DNA of 23,659 nucleotides, taken from positions 1-23,659 of IMG/VR virus record IMGVR_UViG_3300038825_000309. One strand, written 5' to 3'. How positions within the stretch are numbered: position 1 is the first letter of the stretch; every line of letters begins with the position of its first letter. Below are positions 1 through 6,468 of this stretch, piece after piece. The translations under genes were made by a program, and so were the position numbers. Origin of the DNA: a virus. The notes under the pieces are model-generated. The model had not been told where the DNA came from, did no database searches, and worked only from the letters and a program-made list of their open reading frames with translations.

Positions 1-19
1 ATTATAAGAGAATGTCTTT

Positions 20-340
20 TTAGAAAAAAGCCCCCCCTCCCCTAGACTCTTTCCCTGACTTAGAGTTATGATGATAATGGCACAAGGATTGAAAGTTATT
101 CATGTCTAGTCCCAGCTCAGGCTTCTGTCTGTAGGGAATGATATGATCCACTACATTAGCTGCTGTAAGTTTATCATCCTTCATACACTCAACGCACAAA
201 GGATTAGCTTCAATGTATAACTTCCTGATATTCCTCCATGCAGAGCTATGATAGAACTTCTGTGTACTCTCATCTCTCCGACCTCTAAAGGGAGTCCTCT
301 TCCCTAACCACCATCTCCTCTTTCCTGTTGGCTTCTTCAT
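20..340 (-). CDS. HNH endonuclease, packaging-associated
   Basis: This 106-aa protein has a clear HNH nuclease core. FYHSSAWR is at about residues 29-36, CVEC at about 49-52, DHIIP at about 65-69, then NNFQSLCHYHHNSK near the C terminus, which supplies the final His/Asn and zinc-type residues. Small HNH proteins encoded beside the terminase in HK97-type cos phages act with TerL and portal in cos cleavage. Here the gene is the last of the leftward set, so in a circular or concatemeric molecule it would lie just upstream of TerS, the usual position. Its 5' end overlaps the DnaA-like gene by 56 nt in another frame. It has an Arg/Lys-rich N terminus and a GGGAFF tail encoded by a G-rich run. The packaging role is inferred from family and position. 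Confidence 0.9.
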   Translation of the reverse strand: MKKPTGKRRWWLGKRTPFRGRRDESTQKFYHSSAWRNIRKLYIEANPLCVECMKDDKLTAANVVDHIIPYRQKPELGLDMNNFQSLCHYHHNSKSGKESRGGGAFF

Positions 341-743
341 ACTTTCTAAATACTTCTAAGATTGCTTCTGTCTTTGTGTTAGGAGTTGTATATATATCTA
401 AGCATAACCTAATCTGTTCTCTCATTGTGAAGTGATCAGGTAGTAGATGATTATCTACTGAATGCTTCAGAGTATTAATATACTTATCGAATACAGCTGT
501 CTCCCTGATAAACTTATTAGAGTGAATAATACTTGCATGATTGCAGTTCATTAGCTTCCCTATCTCAGTCCATGTAACTCCTTCCCTACTATGTAAGTAG
601 TACCTTGTGAGATGCCTAGCTAATACTATATTCCTCTCTCTAGAGATTCCCATTACATCAGCTGGATCTACTCTCATTAGTTTAGATGTAAAGTCTAATG
701 CTTTAGTCAATAACTCTGTTCTTAGTGTTGTGATCTTATTCAT
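285..743 (-). CDS. Stand-alone DnaA domain IV-like DNA-binding protein
   Basis: This 152-aa protein resembles the C-terminal DNA-binding domain (domain IV) of the bacterial initiator DnaA, without the AAA+ ATPase domain. The match covers about residues 25-82: VDPADV, then RERNIVLARHL (the basic-loop and helix region with the conserved AR), TWTEIGKLM, and NCNHASIIHS in place of DnaA's RDHTTVxHA signature. The His of that signature is kept, but Asp is Asn and Thr-Thr is Ala-Ser, so its DNA site probably differs from a standard DnaA box. The C-terminal 60 residues are charged and helical. It lies between HNH and an AT-rich intergenic region carrying repeated TTGTCTA words, the last of which touches its start codon. 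Origin binding, autoregulation or both are plausible inferences. The family match is convincing by motif, but the function is untested. Confidence 0.75.
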   Translation of the reverse strand: MNKITTLRTELLTKALDFTSKLMRVDPADVMGISRERNIVLARHLTRYYLHSREGVTWTEIGKLMNCNHASIIHSNKFIRETAVFDKYINTLKHSVDNHLLPDHFTMREQIRLCLDIYTTPNTKTEAILEVFRKYEEANRKEEMVVREEDSL

Positions 744-780
744 TTGTCTATTTGTCTATCTTTGTCTAGTGTTCTGTCTA
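744..780. repeat. Four iterated TGTCTA repeats
   Basis: TGTCTA begins at 745, 753, 763 and 775, giving spacings of 8, 10 and 12 bp. The first three copies are extended to TTGTCTA. On the coding strand of the DnaA-like gene they read TAGACAA, and the last copy abuts its ATG (741-743). Single TTGTCTA/TAGACAA copies also occur elsewhere (13409-13415 in the tape-measure gene, 21168-21174 before portal), so the clustering is the signal rather than the word itself. Confidence 0.7.
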
Positions 781-979
781 TTCTTAATCCTTTGCTATTA
801 CTGAGCTTAGTTACTGTTTAGCCATATCTTTATAATATTATTAATAATAATTAGTATATATATAATATATAAAGAGATAACTCATTTAAAACCCTCTTTG
901 TTTTATGTCTGTCTAGCTGTCAAGTTGGCTAATCTGCACATATCTAACTGATACATAATTAGTTACTCCTAGACACAAC
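744..979. other. Candidate replication origin / operator region with TGTCTA iterons
   Basis: This is the longest non-coding gap in the window. TTGTCTA occurs at 744-750, 752-758 and 762-768, with CTGTCTA at 774-780. TGTCTA recurs at 910-915, and the inverse TAGACA at 970-975 and 981-986. Between the clusters is a very A+T-rich stretch (about 825-880) with the inverted repeat CTTTATA (828-834) / TATAAAG (868-874) and TTAATAATAA-type tracts that could melt easily. The layout of iterons, AT-rich element and an adjacent DnaA-like gene is what an origin looks like, but a simple operator for the downstream gene would also fit. I saw no convincing minus-strand promoter or gene here. Confidence 0.5.
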
Positions 980-989
980 CTAGACACAA
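968..989. repeat. Tandem 11-bp repeat CCTAGACACAA x2
   Basis: CCTAGACACAA occurs at 968-978 and again immediately at 979-989. Each unit contains TAGACA, the inverse of the TGTCTA iteron on the other side of the AT-rich region. The second copy overlaps the stop codon of the 87-aa gene to the right. Confidence 0.7.
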
Positions 990-1243
990 GACTCTTCTTC
1001 TGTCTTATTAACTCCATCCCTGATAGAATATATTAGATCAGTAATAGAGTCATATACTATCTCTAAGTTCTTATCATCATTCTTCTTCAAAGACTTCTCA
1101 TAAGAATTAGCCGTATTAACCAGCCTATTAAACCATCTCTTAGTATGTCCTGAATGCTTCCCTTTCAAGTTATAAAGCTGTTCATTGAAGCTCCTGAATG
1201 TAGCTAATAAGATGATTAAATCAATCTGTTCTTCTTTAGTCAT
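980..1243 (-). CDS. Small helical protein of unknown function
   Basis: This is an 87-aa protein that I do not recognise. The sequence is dominated by charged and helical segments: MTKEEQIDLIILLATFRSF at the start, a basic central patch (KGKHSGHTKRWFNRL, about residues 27-41) and an acidic C terminus ending in EEESCV. The basic patch could bind nucleic acid or a protein partner, but nothing is diagnostic. It lies between the PAPS-reductase-like gene and the candidate origin, and its TAG stop codon falls inside the second CCTAGACACAA repeat. About 105 bp separate it from the upstream gene. That gap holds a small direct repeat GCAGTCT-(C)-GCAGTCT and no recognisable promoter. Confidence 0.6.
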   Translation of the reverse strand: MTKEEQIDLIILLATFRSFNEQLYNLKGKHSGHTKRWFNRLVNTANSYEKSLKKNDDKNLEIVYDSITDLIYSIRDGVNKTEEESCV

Positions 1244-1348
1244 TAGTATTAATTTAGTTAGTTAATATATTAGGCTCTCTCGTTTTGTATTGCAGTCTCG
1301 CAGTCTGTATAAGAGATTATTAGAGTTTAACAGCTTCACTCATGCCTA

Positions 1349-2218
1349 TTATATTCCACAATGTCCTGAGTCGCACTCATTGAAGTCCTCATCAAATAAT
1401 TCTACTTGACTTAATGACTGACTTATTTTTTCATAAGTTACATCTGAACGCCATTGATTATTTTTATATGATTTAATTGCCTTTTTTTCTGCTTCTACAA
1501 ACCATTTCATTTTTACAGGTTCTTTGTCGAACATTCTTCTTAAAAGTATAGGATTTCTGTGCATACAACCTACACAATTATTCATATATGCAAACTGAAC
1601 TGGTTTATCCTTCCAATAGTTCTCAATTTTATCCTTATATATGTTATCTTTTATCAAGGGAAATGATGGTATTTGATAAGGTATTTCTGCCCACTTATTT
1701 CTTTTGCCATTTTTAGACTTACCTACAATAGTTTTATATGTCATAATACCATTTGTTGATTTACATCTTTCAATCATTGTGTTTGCTCGTCTTGTTTCAT
1801 TTGCTCTAAAACCTATTCTTGTTTCAACAATCTCACCAATATTATTTTTCCAAAAATTAAACATAGGCTCAATTTTCATTTCTACGGTACAAAATCTTCG
1901 CATAGGTGTAGGTAATTGTACTTTACCATTTTTACCTCTTGCTATTGTTTCATCAAAAGTTTTACCAGTAACCCAATTTATATTAGATCCAATAAACTGC
2001 TCTAAATCTAACATAGTTTTTATTATTGTATCTTCTTCTAATGTACCTATAAATTCTTGACCAATCTTATCAGATACAATTTGCCTCACTTTAGCATCCG
2101 GATAAATACAAGACTTATCATTAGTTCTAACTAATGCAAATACATTATAATCAGCTGGATAATTAGCTGCTATGTAAGCTGAAGTTTTACCTCCTGATAT
2201 TGAGTTAACTGTTTTCAT
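1349..2218 (-). CDS. PAPS reductase-like (PP-loop ATP pyrophosphatase) protein
   Basis: This 289-aa protein belongs to the adenine nucleotide alpha-hydrolase / phosphoadenosine phosphosulfate reductase-like superfamily. The PP-loop is SGGKTSAY at residues 8-15, with Thr where many PAPS reductases have Asp (SGGKDS). RRFCTVEMKI (107-116) is the conserved Cys-containing block seen in phage members, and GFRANE follows at 136-141. CVGCMHR (215-221) and a Cys-rich tail CDSGHCGI suggest a metal or Fe-S site. Phage relatives are usually annotated as PAPS reductases, although their substrate is generally unknown; sulfur chemistry on DNA, tRNA or small molecules is possible. The gene starts one base after the primase-helicase stop, so it is co-transcribed. 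Its base composition differs from its neighbours: it is nearly free of the AGCT word common elsewhere and has more CpG, which suggests recent acquisition. Confidence 0.8.
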   Translation of the reverse strand: MKTVNSISGGKTSAYIAANYPADYNVFALVRTNDKSCIYPDAKVRQIVSDKIGQEFIGTLEEDTIIKTMLDLEQFIGSNINWVTGKTFDETIARGKNGKVQLPTPMRRFCTVEMKIEPMFNFWKNNIGEIVETRIGFRANETRRANTMIERCKSTNGIMTYKTIVGKSKNGKRNKWAEIPYQIPSFPLIKDNIYKDKIENYWKDKPVQFAYMNNCVGCMHRNPILLRRMFDKEPVKMKWFVEAEKKAIKSYKNNQWRSDVTYEKISQSLSQVELFDEDFNECDSGHCGI

Positions 2219-2219
2219 A

Positions 2220-4433
2220 TTAAAAAGGAGCTTTCCAATCTTCCTCCTGTTGTTTCTGCATCATTGTTATTCTAGCTACATAGTAACCCCTGAGCTGCTT
2301 TCCATCTATACTCTTTCTACCTACCTCAAATCCAAGTTGTTTCATAGCTCTAGATACATTATAAGTATTAAGCCTTAGCTTACCATCAGAAGCCCCTATT
2401 AGCTCCTCTAGTATCTCTGTATTAGATAAGAATTGCCCTGTATTCTCAGGAACTGTTCTATAGTTCTTTATAATAAGCTCTCTCTCTGATGTAATTACTT
2501 CAAATCCCTTATTAATAGACTCTCTCTTATCAGCTTCCTCAGTAGTCAGCTGGTAGTTATATCCATTCCTATATAAACTCCAAGCCTGTCTCCATACATC
2601 ATCTATATTAATAGAAGTATATGAGAAGTTAATATCCAATACAGAGAAACATAGCCATCTAGTATTCTCTATATCAGCTAAGAAATCAGTCTTATTAGTA
2701 GATCCGAAGAAATTACATCTTCTAGGCTGTTCTATCTCATTAACTGCATAGGCTTTACGCTCCTTAACTACAGACTTAGATATAATAGCTTTCAGCTTAT
2801 TAATCTCCACATAAGATAATGATGATAGTTCCTCTAGATTATATATAAAGTTCTCAGAGAATCTAAACTCTGTATCTTTATTATCAGCCAATGGACTCTC
2901 TGTATAATACTTATCTCCGAACGGATTAAGGAATCTAAGGAATGTAGACTTTCCTGTTCCCTGTTTCTCTCCTACTAATACAAAGACTATTCTATTCTCT
3001 TTATTATATAAGCTACAAGCTATGCACCTTACTAAAGCCTTCCTAAACATCTCTACAAAATACTCATTGTCATCTGTAGATATATGTTCAGCTAATTGCT
3101 TAATATAATCAGGATCAGTATCAGTATATTCCTCTAATCCTGTAAAGTATTCTATAAAAGGATTATAAGACTTAACAAAGTCTGAGTTCAAAAGAGACTT
3201 AATTCTATCTAATCCAAACTTGAACCCCGAATGCTGGAGATCCCTATATATGTCATTAGTATTAAGTAGCTTGAATGAGTTATCTGATAGCTTCTTAAAG
3301 TCTGTTGTCTGATTTATTTCATTATATAGAAATTCATATTTTGAGTTTAGATAATGCTCTACCTTGACTATCATAGGCTTATTATCTAAATCAAACTCAT
3401 CCTTATACTTTAGATATACCTGATTAAAAATAGCTCTAGAATCATCTCCATTAATATCGAACAGCTCCCCACATTTAATAACATCTGAGTTACTCCATTT
3501 CTTCCCTGATCTATTTAACTCTCTAGCATATTCCTCTACAGATTGAGTCTTAGCTAATTTCTTAAAGTCTTTATTAATATCCTCTAGATATAAAGGTCTG
3601 AGCTTCCCATTCTGCAATCCATCTAAGATAGTTCTAATAGCTCCATCCATATCTTTAGGACTTCTCTGTCTGATAGCATCTACTAAAGCTCCTTCACAAA
3701 CTATCTCATCTAATACTCCTCCAGCTACATAACCTCCTAATAGATTAGCAGCTGATAATAATACTTCATGCTTTTTTCCATCAGGAGCAGAGAATATCAT
3801 ATCTATAGCATTCGTTATTAACCTTTCAGAACTAGATTCTGCTTTAGATGATGATACTCTCTTCTTTTGCTTGTAAACTGTAGGAAGCTCCTGACTTAAT
3901 TCTATTTGTATGTTTTCTTTAATATCTGTATATATCTCAGCTGTAGGATTGAAGAATAAATGTGGATCATAAGAGATATATCTAGGTCTAGAAATGTCCT
4001 TACAAGCCTTATCTACTTCTATTCCATAAGTTGACTTATAATAGTCTTGAAGAGCTAAGAATGTATCTCTGTGCTTATCTCCATTTATCTTAACTATTAC
4101 AGCTAATCCATTCCCTGAACAGGACATGAATAAATATTCTGTATAAGGATCAAGAGATAACAAACCTCTAACATCCTCTAGATTATCTATATTATCTATG
4201 TCTATAATAATTCTATCATTATGTTCCTTCAGTCCTTTCTCATTCCTCTTAGAAAATGTCCCTGACCCTGTGAAGTAAGGAAGTGATGTCTTAATAGACT
4301 TATCTCCTGTCTCTCTGAGTTTTTCTACAGCTCCTTTCCATCTACCTCTCTTAATGCCATCCATGACTTTAGAGATAGGTACATCTACTCCTCCTGTAGT
4401 TTGCTTAATGTTAGGGAATATTGTTGTATTCAT
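2220..4433 (-). CDS. Primase-helicase: AEP-like N terminus plus VirE/SF3-like ATPase
   Basis: This 737-aa replication protein has two parts. The N-terminal ~170 residues match the BT4734-like / primase-polymerase type: IIIDIDNID (75-83) gives the acidic D-x-D pair, CSGNGLAVIVKI (105-116) is the SGxGL strand, and ISRPRYISYDP (148-157) the basic motif. After a linker of about 300 residues comes a VirE-type (virulence-associated E) P-loop ATPase. Its Walker A is GEKQGTGKST (488-497), Walker B is FIYNLEEL (529-536), the sensor is GSTN (577-580), and NTRWLCF supplies the arginine region. The likely role is priming and unwinding at the phage origin. It is the largest gene of the leftward DNA-metabolism block and lies within a tightly packed run of genes. 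Separate primase and helicase genes are absent, which supports a dual role. Confidence 0.88.
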   Translation of the reverse strand: MNTTIFPNIKQTTGGVDVPISKVMDGIKRGRWKGAVEKLRETGDKSIKTSLPYFTGSGTFSKRNEKGLKEHNDRIIIDIDNIDNLEDVRGLLSLDPYTEYLFMSCSGNGLAVIVKINGDKHRDTFLALQDYYKSTYGIEVDKACKDISRPRYISYDPHLFFNPTAEIYTDIKENIQIELSQELPTVYKQKKRVSSSKAESSSERLITNAIDMIFSAPDGKKHEVLLSAANLLGGYVAGGVLDEIVCEGALVDAIRQRSPKDMDGAIRTILDGLQNGKLRPLYLEDINKDFKKLAKTQSVEEYARELNRSGKKWSNSDVIKCGELFDINGDDSRAIFNQVYLKYKDEFDLDNKPMIVKVEHYLNSKYEFLYNEINQTTDFKKLSDNSFKLLNTNDIYRDLQHSGFKFGLDRIKSLLNSDFVKSYNPFIEYFTGLEEYTDTDPDYIKQLAEHISTDDNEYFVEMFRKALVRCIACSLYNKENRIVFVLVGEKQGTGKSTFLRFLNPFGDKYYTESPLADNKDTEFRFSENFIYNLEELSSLSYVEINKLKAIISKSVVKERKAYAVNEIEQPRRCNFFGSTNKTDFLADIENTRWLCFSVLDINFSYTSINIDDVWRQAWSLYRNGYNYQLTTEEADKRESINKGFEVITSERELIIKNYRTVPENTGQFLSNTEILEELIGASDGKLRLNTYNVSRAMKQLGFEVGRKSIDGKQLRGYYVARITMMQKQQEEDWKAPF

Positions 4434-4442
4434 TCTCTGCTT

Positions 4443-4622
4443 TTATAATTTTTTAAAAGTTACAGGATAAGATGATAAATAAGGCTCTACCTCTTTGAGT
4501 TTAGCAAATTTAATATACTTCCCATCTGTATCTAATACCTTTACCATAGATATTACAATCTTAGGCTCTCCTTCTATAAATTCAAACTTATAACGAGTTA
4601 TTTCAAAACTTCCTATATTCAT
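4443..4622 (-). CDS. Small hypothetical protein (59 aa)
   Basis: This 59-aa reading frame starts with an ATG that overlaps the upstream methyltransferase stop (TAATG), typical of translational coupling, and ends 9 nt before the primase-helicase start. It begins MNIGSFEITRYKF and ends SSYPVTFKKL. The pattern of alternating hydrophobic and charged residues suggests a small beta-rich fold, with FEFIEGEPKIVISMVKVLDT in the middle. I know no family for it. The tight fit between two genes and the normal composition support it as real. A role in replication or DNA modification is only a guess from position. Confidence 0.6.
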   Translation of the reverse strand: MNIGSFEITRYKFEFIEGEPKIVISMVKVLDTDGKYIKFAKLKEVEPYLSSYPVTFKKL

Positions 4623-5263
4623 TAAAATAGTCTTATCTGATTCTTATGATTGTTTAATCTCTTCATAGCTGCATTGTAATAGTCTTTATCAAGTTCACAA
4701 GCTGTAAGGTCAAATCCTAAATTATGACAAGCTATTGCAATGGAGCCACTACCTAAATGAGTATCTAATATTTTATCTCCATCTTTAGCATAGTTCATTA
4801 ACAGCCATTCATAAAGTTCACTTGGTTTTTGTGTTGGATGAATTCTAATATTATCTTTTGTATCAGTAATAAAACCTAATTGTCTTTGCTTAAACATTTT
4901 AACTACTTTTCTAAAAGATGTCCAAGCCAATTCTCCATCTGCAAAAACACTTTTATTTTCTGTTTGACAAATTTTATCCCATACTATCCAAGATTTTGAT
5001 ACTCGTATTTTGTCTGTAAAATAATTTCCACCCCAAATTATCTGATTCTTACTAACTCTTTGTAGTTCTGTAAAATATTCTTGATTAGGTGTTTCTTTAT
5101 CCCATTTAACATCTTCTAATTTTGGTCTGTTTTCATTAACACCAAAACCATTTTTACCCCTTGCGTATGAAACACCATAAGGAGGATCAACAATAGCCAA
5201 ATCAAAATAGTTATCTTCATAGCGAGCCATAAGCTCCATGTTACACTCATTAGTTATCTTCAT
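4622..5263 (-). CDS. DNA methyltransferase, N6-adenine/N4-cytosine type (beta-class order)
   Basis: This 213-aa enzyme transfers a methyl group from S-adenosylmethionine to an exocyclic amino group in DNA. The catalytic motif IV is DPPYG at residues 26-30. HPTQKP is at 142-147 and the SAM-binding motif I, DTHLGSGSIAIA, at 167-178. The order IV then I is that of beta-class enzymes. The target-recognition part between them (about 60-140) is short, so specificity cannot be read. No cognate restriction enzyme is visible, so it is probably an orphan phage enzyme for protection from host restriction or for marking phage DNA. Its start overlaps the end of the VRR-NUC gene by 4 nt. DPPY does not decide between adenine and cytosine. 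Confidence 0.9.
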   Translation of the reverse strand: MKITNECNMELMARYEDNYFDLAIVDPPYGVSYARGKNGFGVNENRPKLEDVKWDKETPNQEYFTELQRVSKNQIIWGGNYFTDKIRVSKSWIVWDKICQTENKSVFADGELAWTSFRKVVKMFKQRQLGFITDTKDNIRIHPTQKPSELYEWLLMNYAKDGDKILDTHLGSGSIAIACHNLGFDLTACELDKDYYNAAMKRLNNHKNQIRLF

Positions 5264-5688
5264 GAGAACACAGCATTCATAAACTCAGCATAATCCTTAT
5301 AGTTCTTAGCTATATAATATACACCTCCAGCTTCATTAATTTCTAGCTCTATTACTCTCTGATCAGCAGACTGTTTATCTCTACCTATCTTCACTTCTAT
5401 CCCGAAGAAAGTTCCATCTATTACTCCTATAATATCAGGGATTCCTTTTCTCATTCCTCCCTTTCTCCATCTACCTCTCTTCTCATCATAGATCCCCATA
5501 GTATTAATCCTGTAAGCTATTCCACCTCTAACCTCAAAATCCTTAATAATGCACTTAGTAAGCTCATTAGAAGTCTTATCTTTTAGATTAGTTCTAGGGA
5601 TTGCAAACTCAGGAACAGAGGAATACTTCCCACAGTTCAGTTCGAATGCGAATGCGTTTAATTCTTTTAAGTCTTTAGGTAAGTTCAT
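5260..5688 (-). CDS. VRR-NUC domain nuclease
   Basis: This 142-aa protein has the VRR-NUC fold of the PD-(D/E)XK nucleases. NELTKCIIKDFEVRGG (41-56) forms the first helix with the conserved Glu, KGIPDIIGVIDG (81-92) supplies PD, and FFGIEVKIGRDKQSADQ (95-111) supplies the E-x-K and the following Gln. EINEAGGVYYI (117-127) is the usual closing strand. Phage VRR-NUC proteins act as structure-specific or branch-resolving nucleases in replication or recombination. The gene has an unusually good Shine-Dalgarno-like AAGGAG upstream of its ATG, in contrast to most starts here. It overlaps the preceding 53-aa frame and the following methyltransferase, showing one transcript. Confidence 0.88.
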   Translation of the reverse strand: MNLPKDLKELNAFAFELNCGKYSSVPEFAIPRTNLKDKTSNELTKCIIKDFEVRGGIAYRINTMGIYDEKRGRWRKGGMRKGIPDIIGVIDGTFFGIEVKIGRDKQSADQRVIELEINEAGGVYYIAKNYKDYAEFMNAVFS

Positions 5689-5836
5689 CTATACTCCTTA
5701 GTTTAATTGTAACTACTTCCAGCTTTAGCTCCTTAATAATCTTAGCAAATCTCTCTAAAACTAGCTCTTTAGTCTCAGCTGTAAATGAGATAGTCTGCTG
5801 TCTATTATTGTCTGTTAGTGTTCCTTTATGTTTCAT
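5675..5836 (-). CDS. Small hypothetical protein (53 aa)
   Basis: A 53-aa frame fills the gap between the C5-methyltransferase-like gene and VRR-NUC. Its ATG overlaps the upstream stop as ATGA, and its end overlaps the VRR-NUC start by 14 nt. The protein reads MKHKGTLTDNNRQQ, then a regular beta/helix pattern (ISFTAETKELVLERFAKIIK), ending LRSIDELT. The amphipathic helix AKIIKELKLEVV is a plausible interaction surface. I recognise no family. Tight packing on both sides makes it likely to be a true gene. Confidence 0.6.
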   Translation of the reverse strand: MKHKGTLTDNNRQQTISFTAETKELVLERFAKIIKELKLEVVTIKLRSIDELT

Positions 5837-6462
5837 AGCTCTATTGATTTTATTATCTCTTCACATAGTTCTCTAGGAATTATAGACCTTTCATAATTAC
5901 CTTTCTTGCCTTGTGTTCCTGTTTTACTTCCTCTAGGAGCAGATTCATGATGACAGTTTATATTACCATTATGACATTCAGGCCTAGAATTCCATCCATC
6001 AGGATTAAATATGTTTCTTATATTATTACTAAATATATCTGTAGGCTTTGCAGAAGTATCTCCATAAGTGCAATACCAAATAGTAGTTTTAGGAATTCCC
6101 CTCATAAATATTTGATTTCTTAATGTAGCTCTAGGATTTTCTATATAATATATACAATCAAAGTAATTTATTATTTTAAGAGTATTTTTAACTAATCTAT
6201 CAGATTTAAAAGCAAATTCACTAATAGGTTTTCCTTCTTTTCTGTGAGCAGATATACCACAAATAGAATAAGTAGTACAAGGAGGAGAAGCCCATATCAT
6301 ATCAGGCTTAAAAGGAATATCCTCAGGAGTTAGGAACTCAATATCTTTGACTAAATCAATTCCATCAAATTCTTTAATATCTACACTAAAAACATTATGT
6401 CCTCTACTCTCTGCTACCTTCCCTATACTTCTGGATCCTGCATATAATTCTAATACATTCAT
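5833..6462 (-). CDS. C5-cytosine methyltransferase-like protein
   Basis: This 209-aa protein has landmarks of the DNA cytosine-5 methyltransferase family. The N-terminal SAM-binding block is VLELYAGSRSIGKVAESRG (motif I, residues 3-21). The catalytic Pro-Cys is in SPPCTTYS (59-66), and ENPR (109-112) stands where the family usually has ENV. YCTYGDTSAKPTDIFSN (130-146) matches a block common in phage versions. At 209 aa it is much shorter than full enzymes (usually over 300), and I do not see a clear QxRxR motif VIII or a large target-recognition domain. It may be a minimal or altered-function enzyme. It sits between the exonuclease and a small frame in the DNA-metabolism operon. Methylation of phage DNA is likely but unproven. 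Confidence 0.75.
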   Translation of the reverse strand: MNVLELYAGSRSIGKVAESRGHNVFSVDIKEFDGIDLVKDIEFLTPEDIPFKPDMIWASPPCTTYSICGISAHRKEGKPISEFAFKSDRLVKNTLKIINYFDCIYYIENPRATLRNQIFMRGIPKTTIWYCTYGDTSAKPTDIFSNNIRNIFNPDGWNSRPECHNGNINCHHESAPRGSKTGTQGKKGNYERSIIPRELCEEIIKSIEL

Positions 6463-6468
6463 AGCTTA

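Noticed and set aside
757-764. TATCTTTG as a rightward -7 element
   Set aside because: There is no TTTG about 19 nt upstream; the nearest is only 10 nt away. The match arises from the iterons.
607-804. Rightward 65-aa hydrophobic frame
   Set aside because: It lies mostly antisense to the DnaA-like gene and its hydrophobic tail is produced by the TTTGTCTA repeats. No promoter with the right spacing is present.
857-897. Very short leftward frame (14 codons) starting near 890 in the AT-rich gap
   Set aside because: It is too short, is made of AT-rich simple sequence and has no support.
1704-2060. Rightward 118-aa frame
   Set aside because: It is antisense to the PAPS-reductase-like gene, with no family pattern and no promoter.
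5911-6123. Rightward 70-aa frame
   Set aside because: It is antisense to the C5-methyltransferase-like gene, whose motifs are clear.
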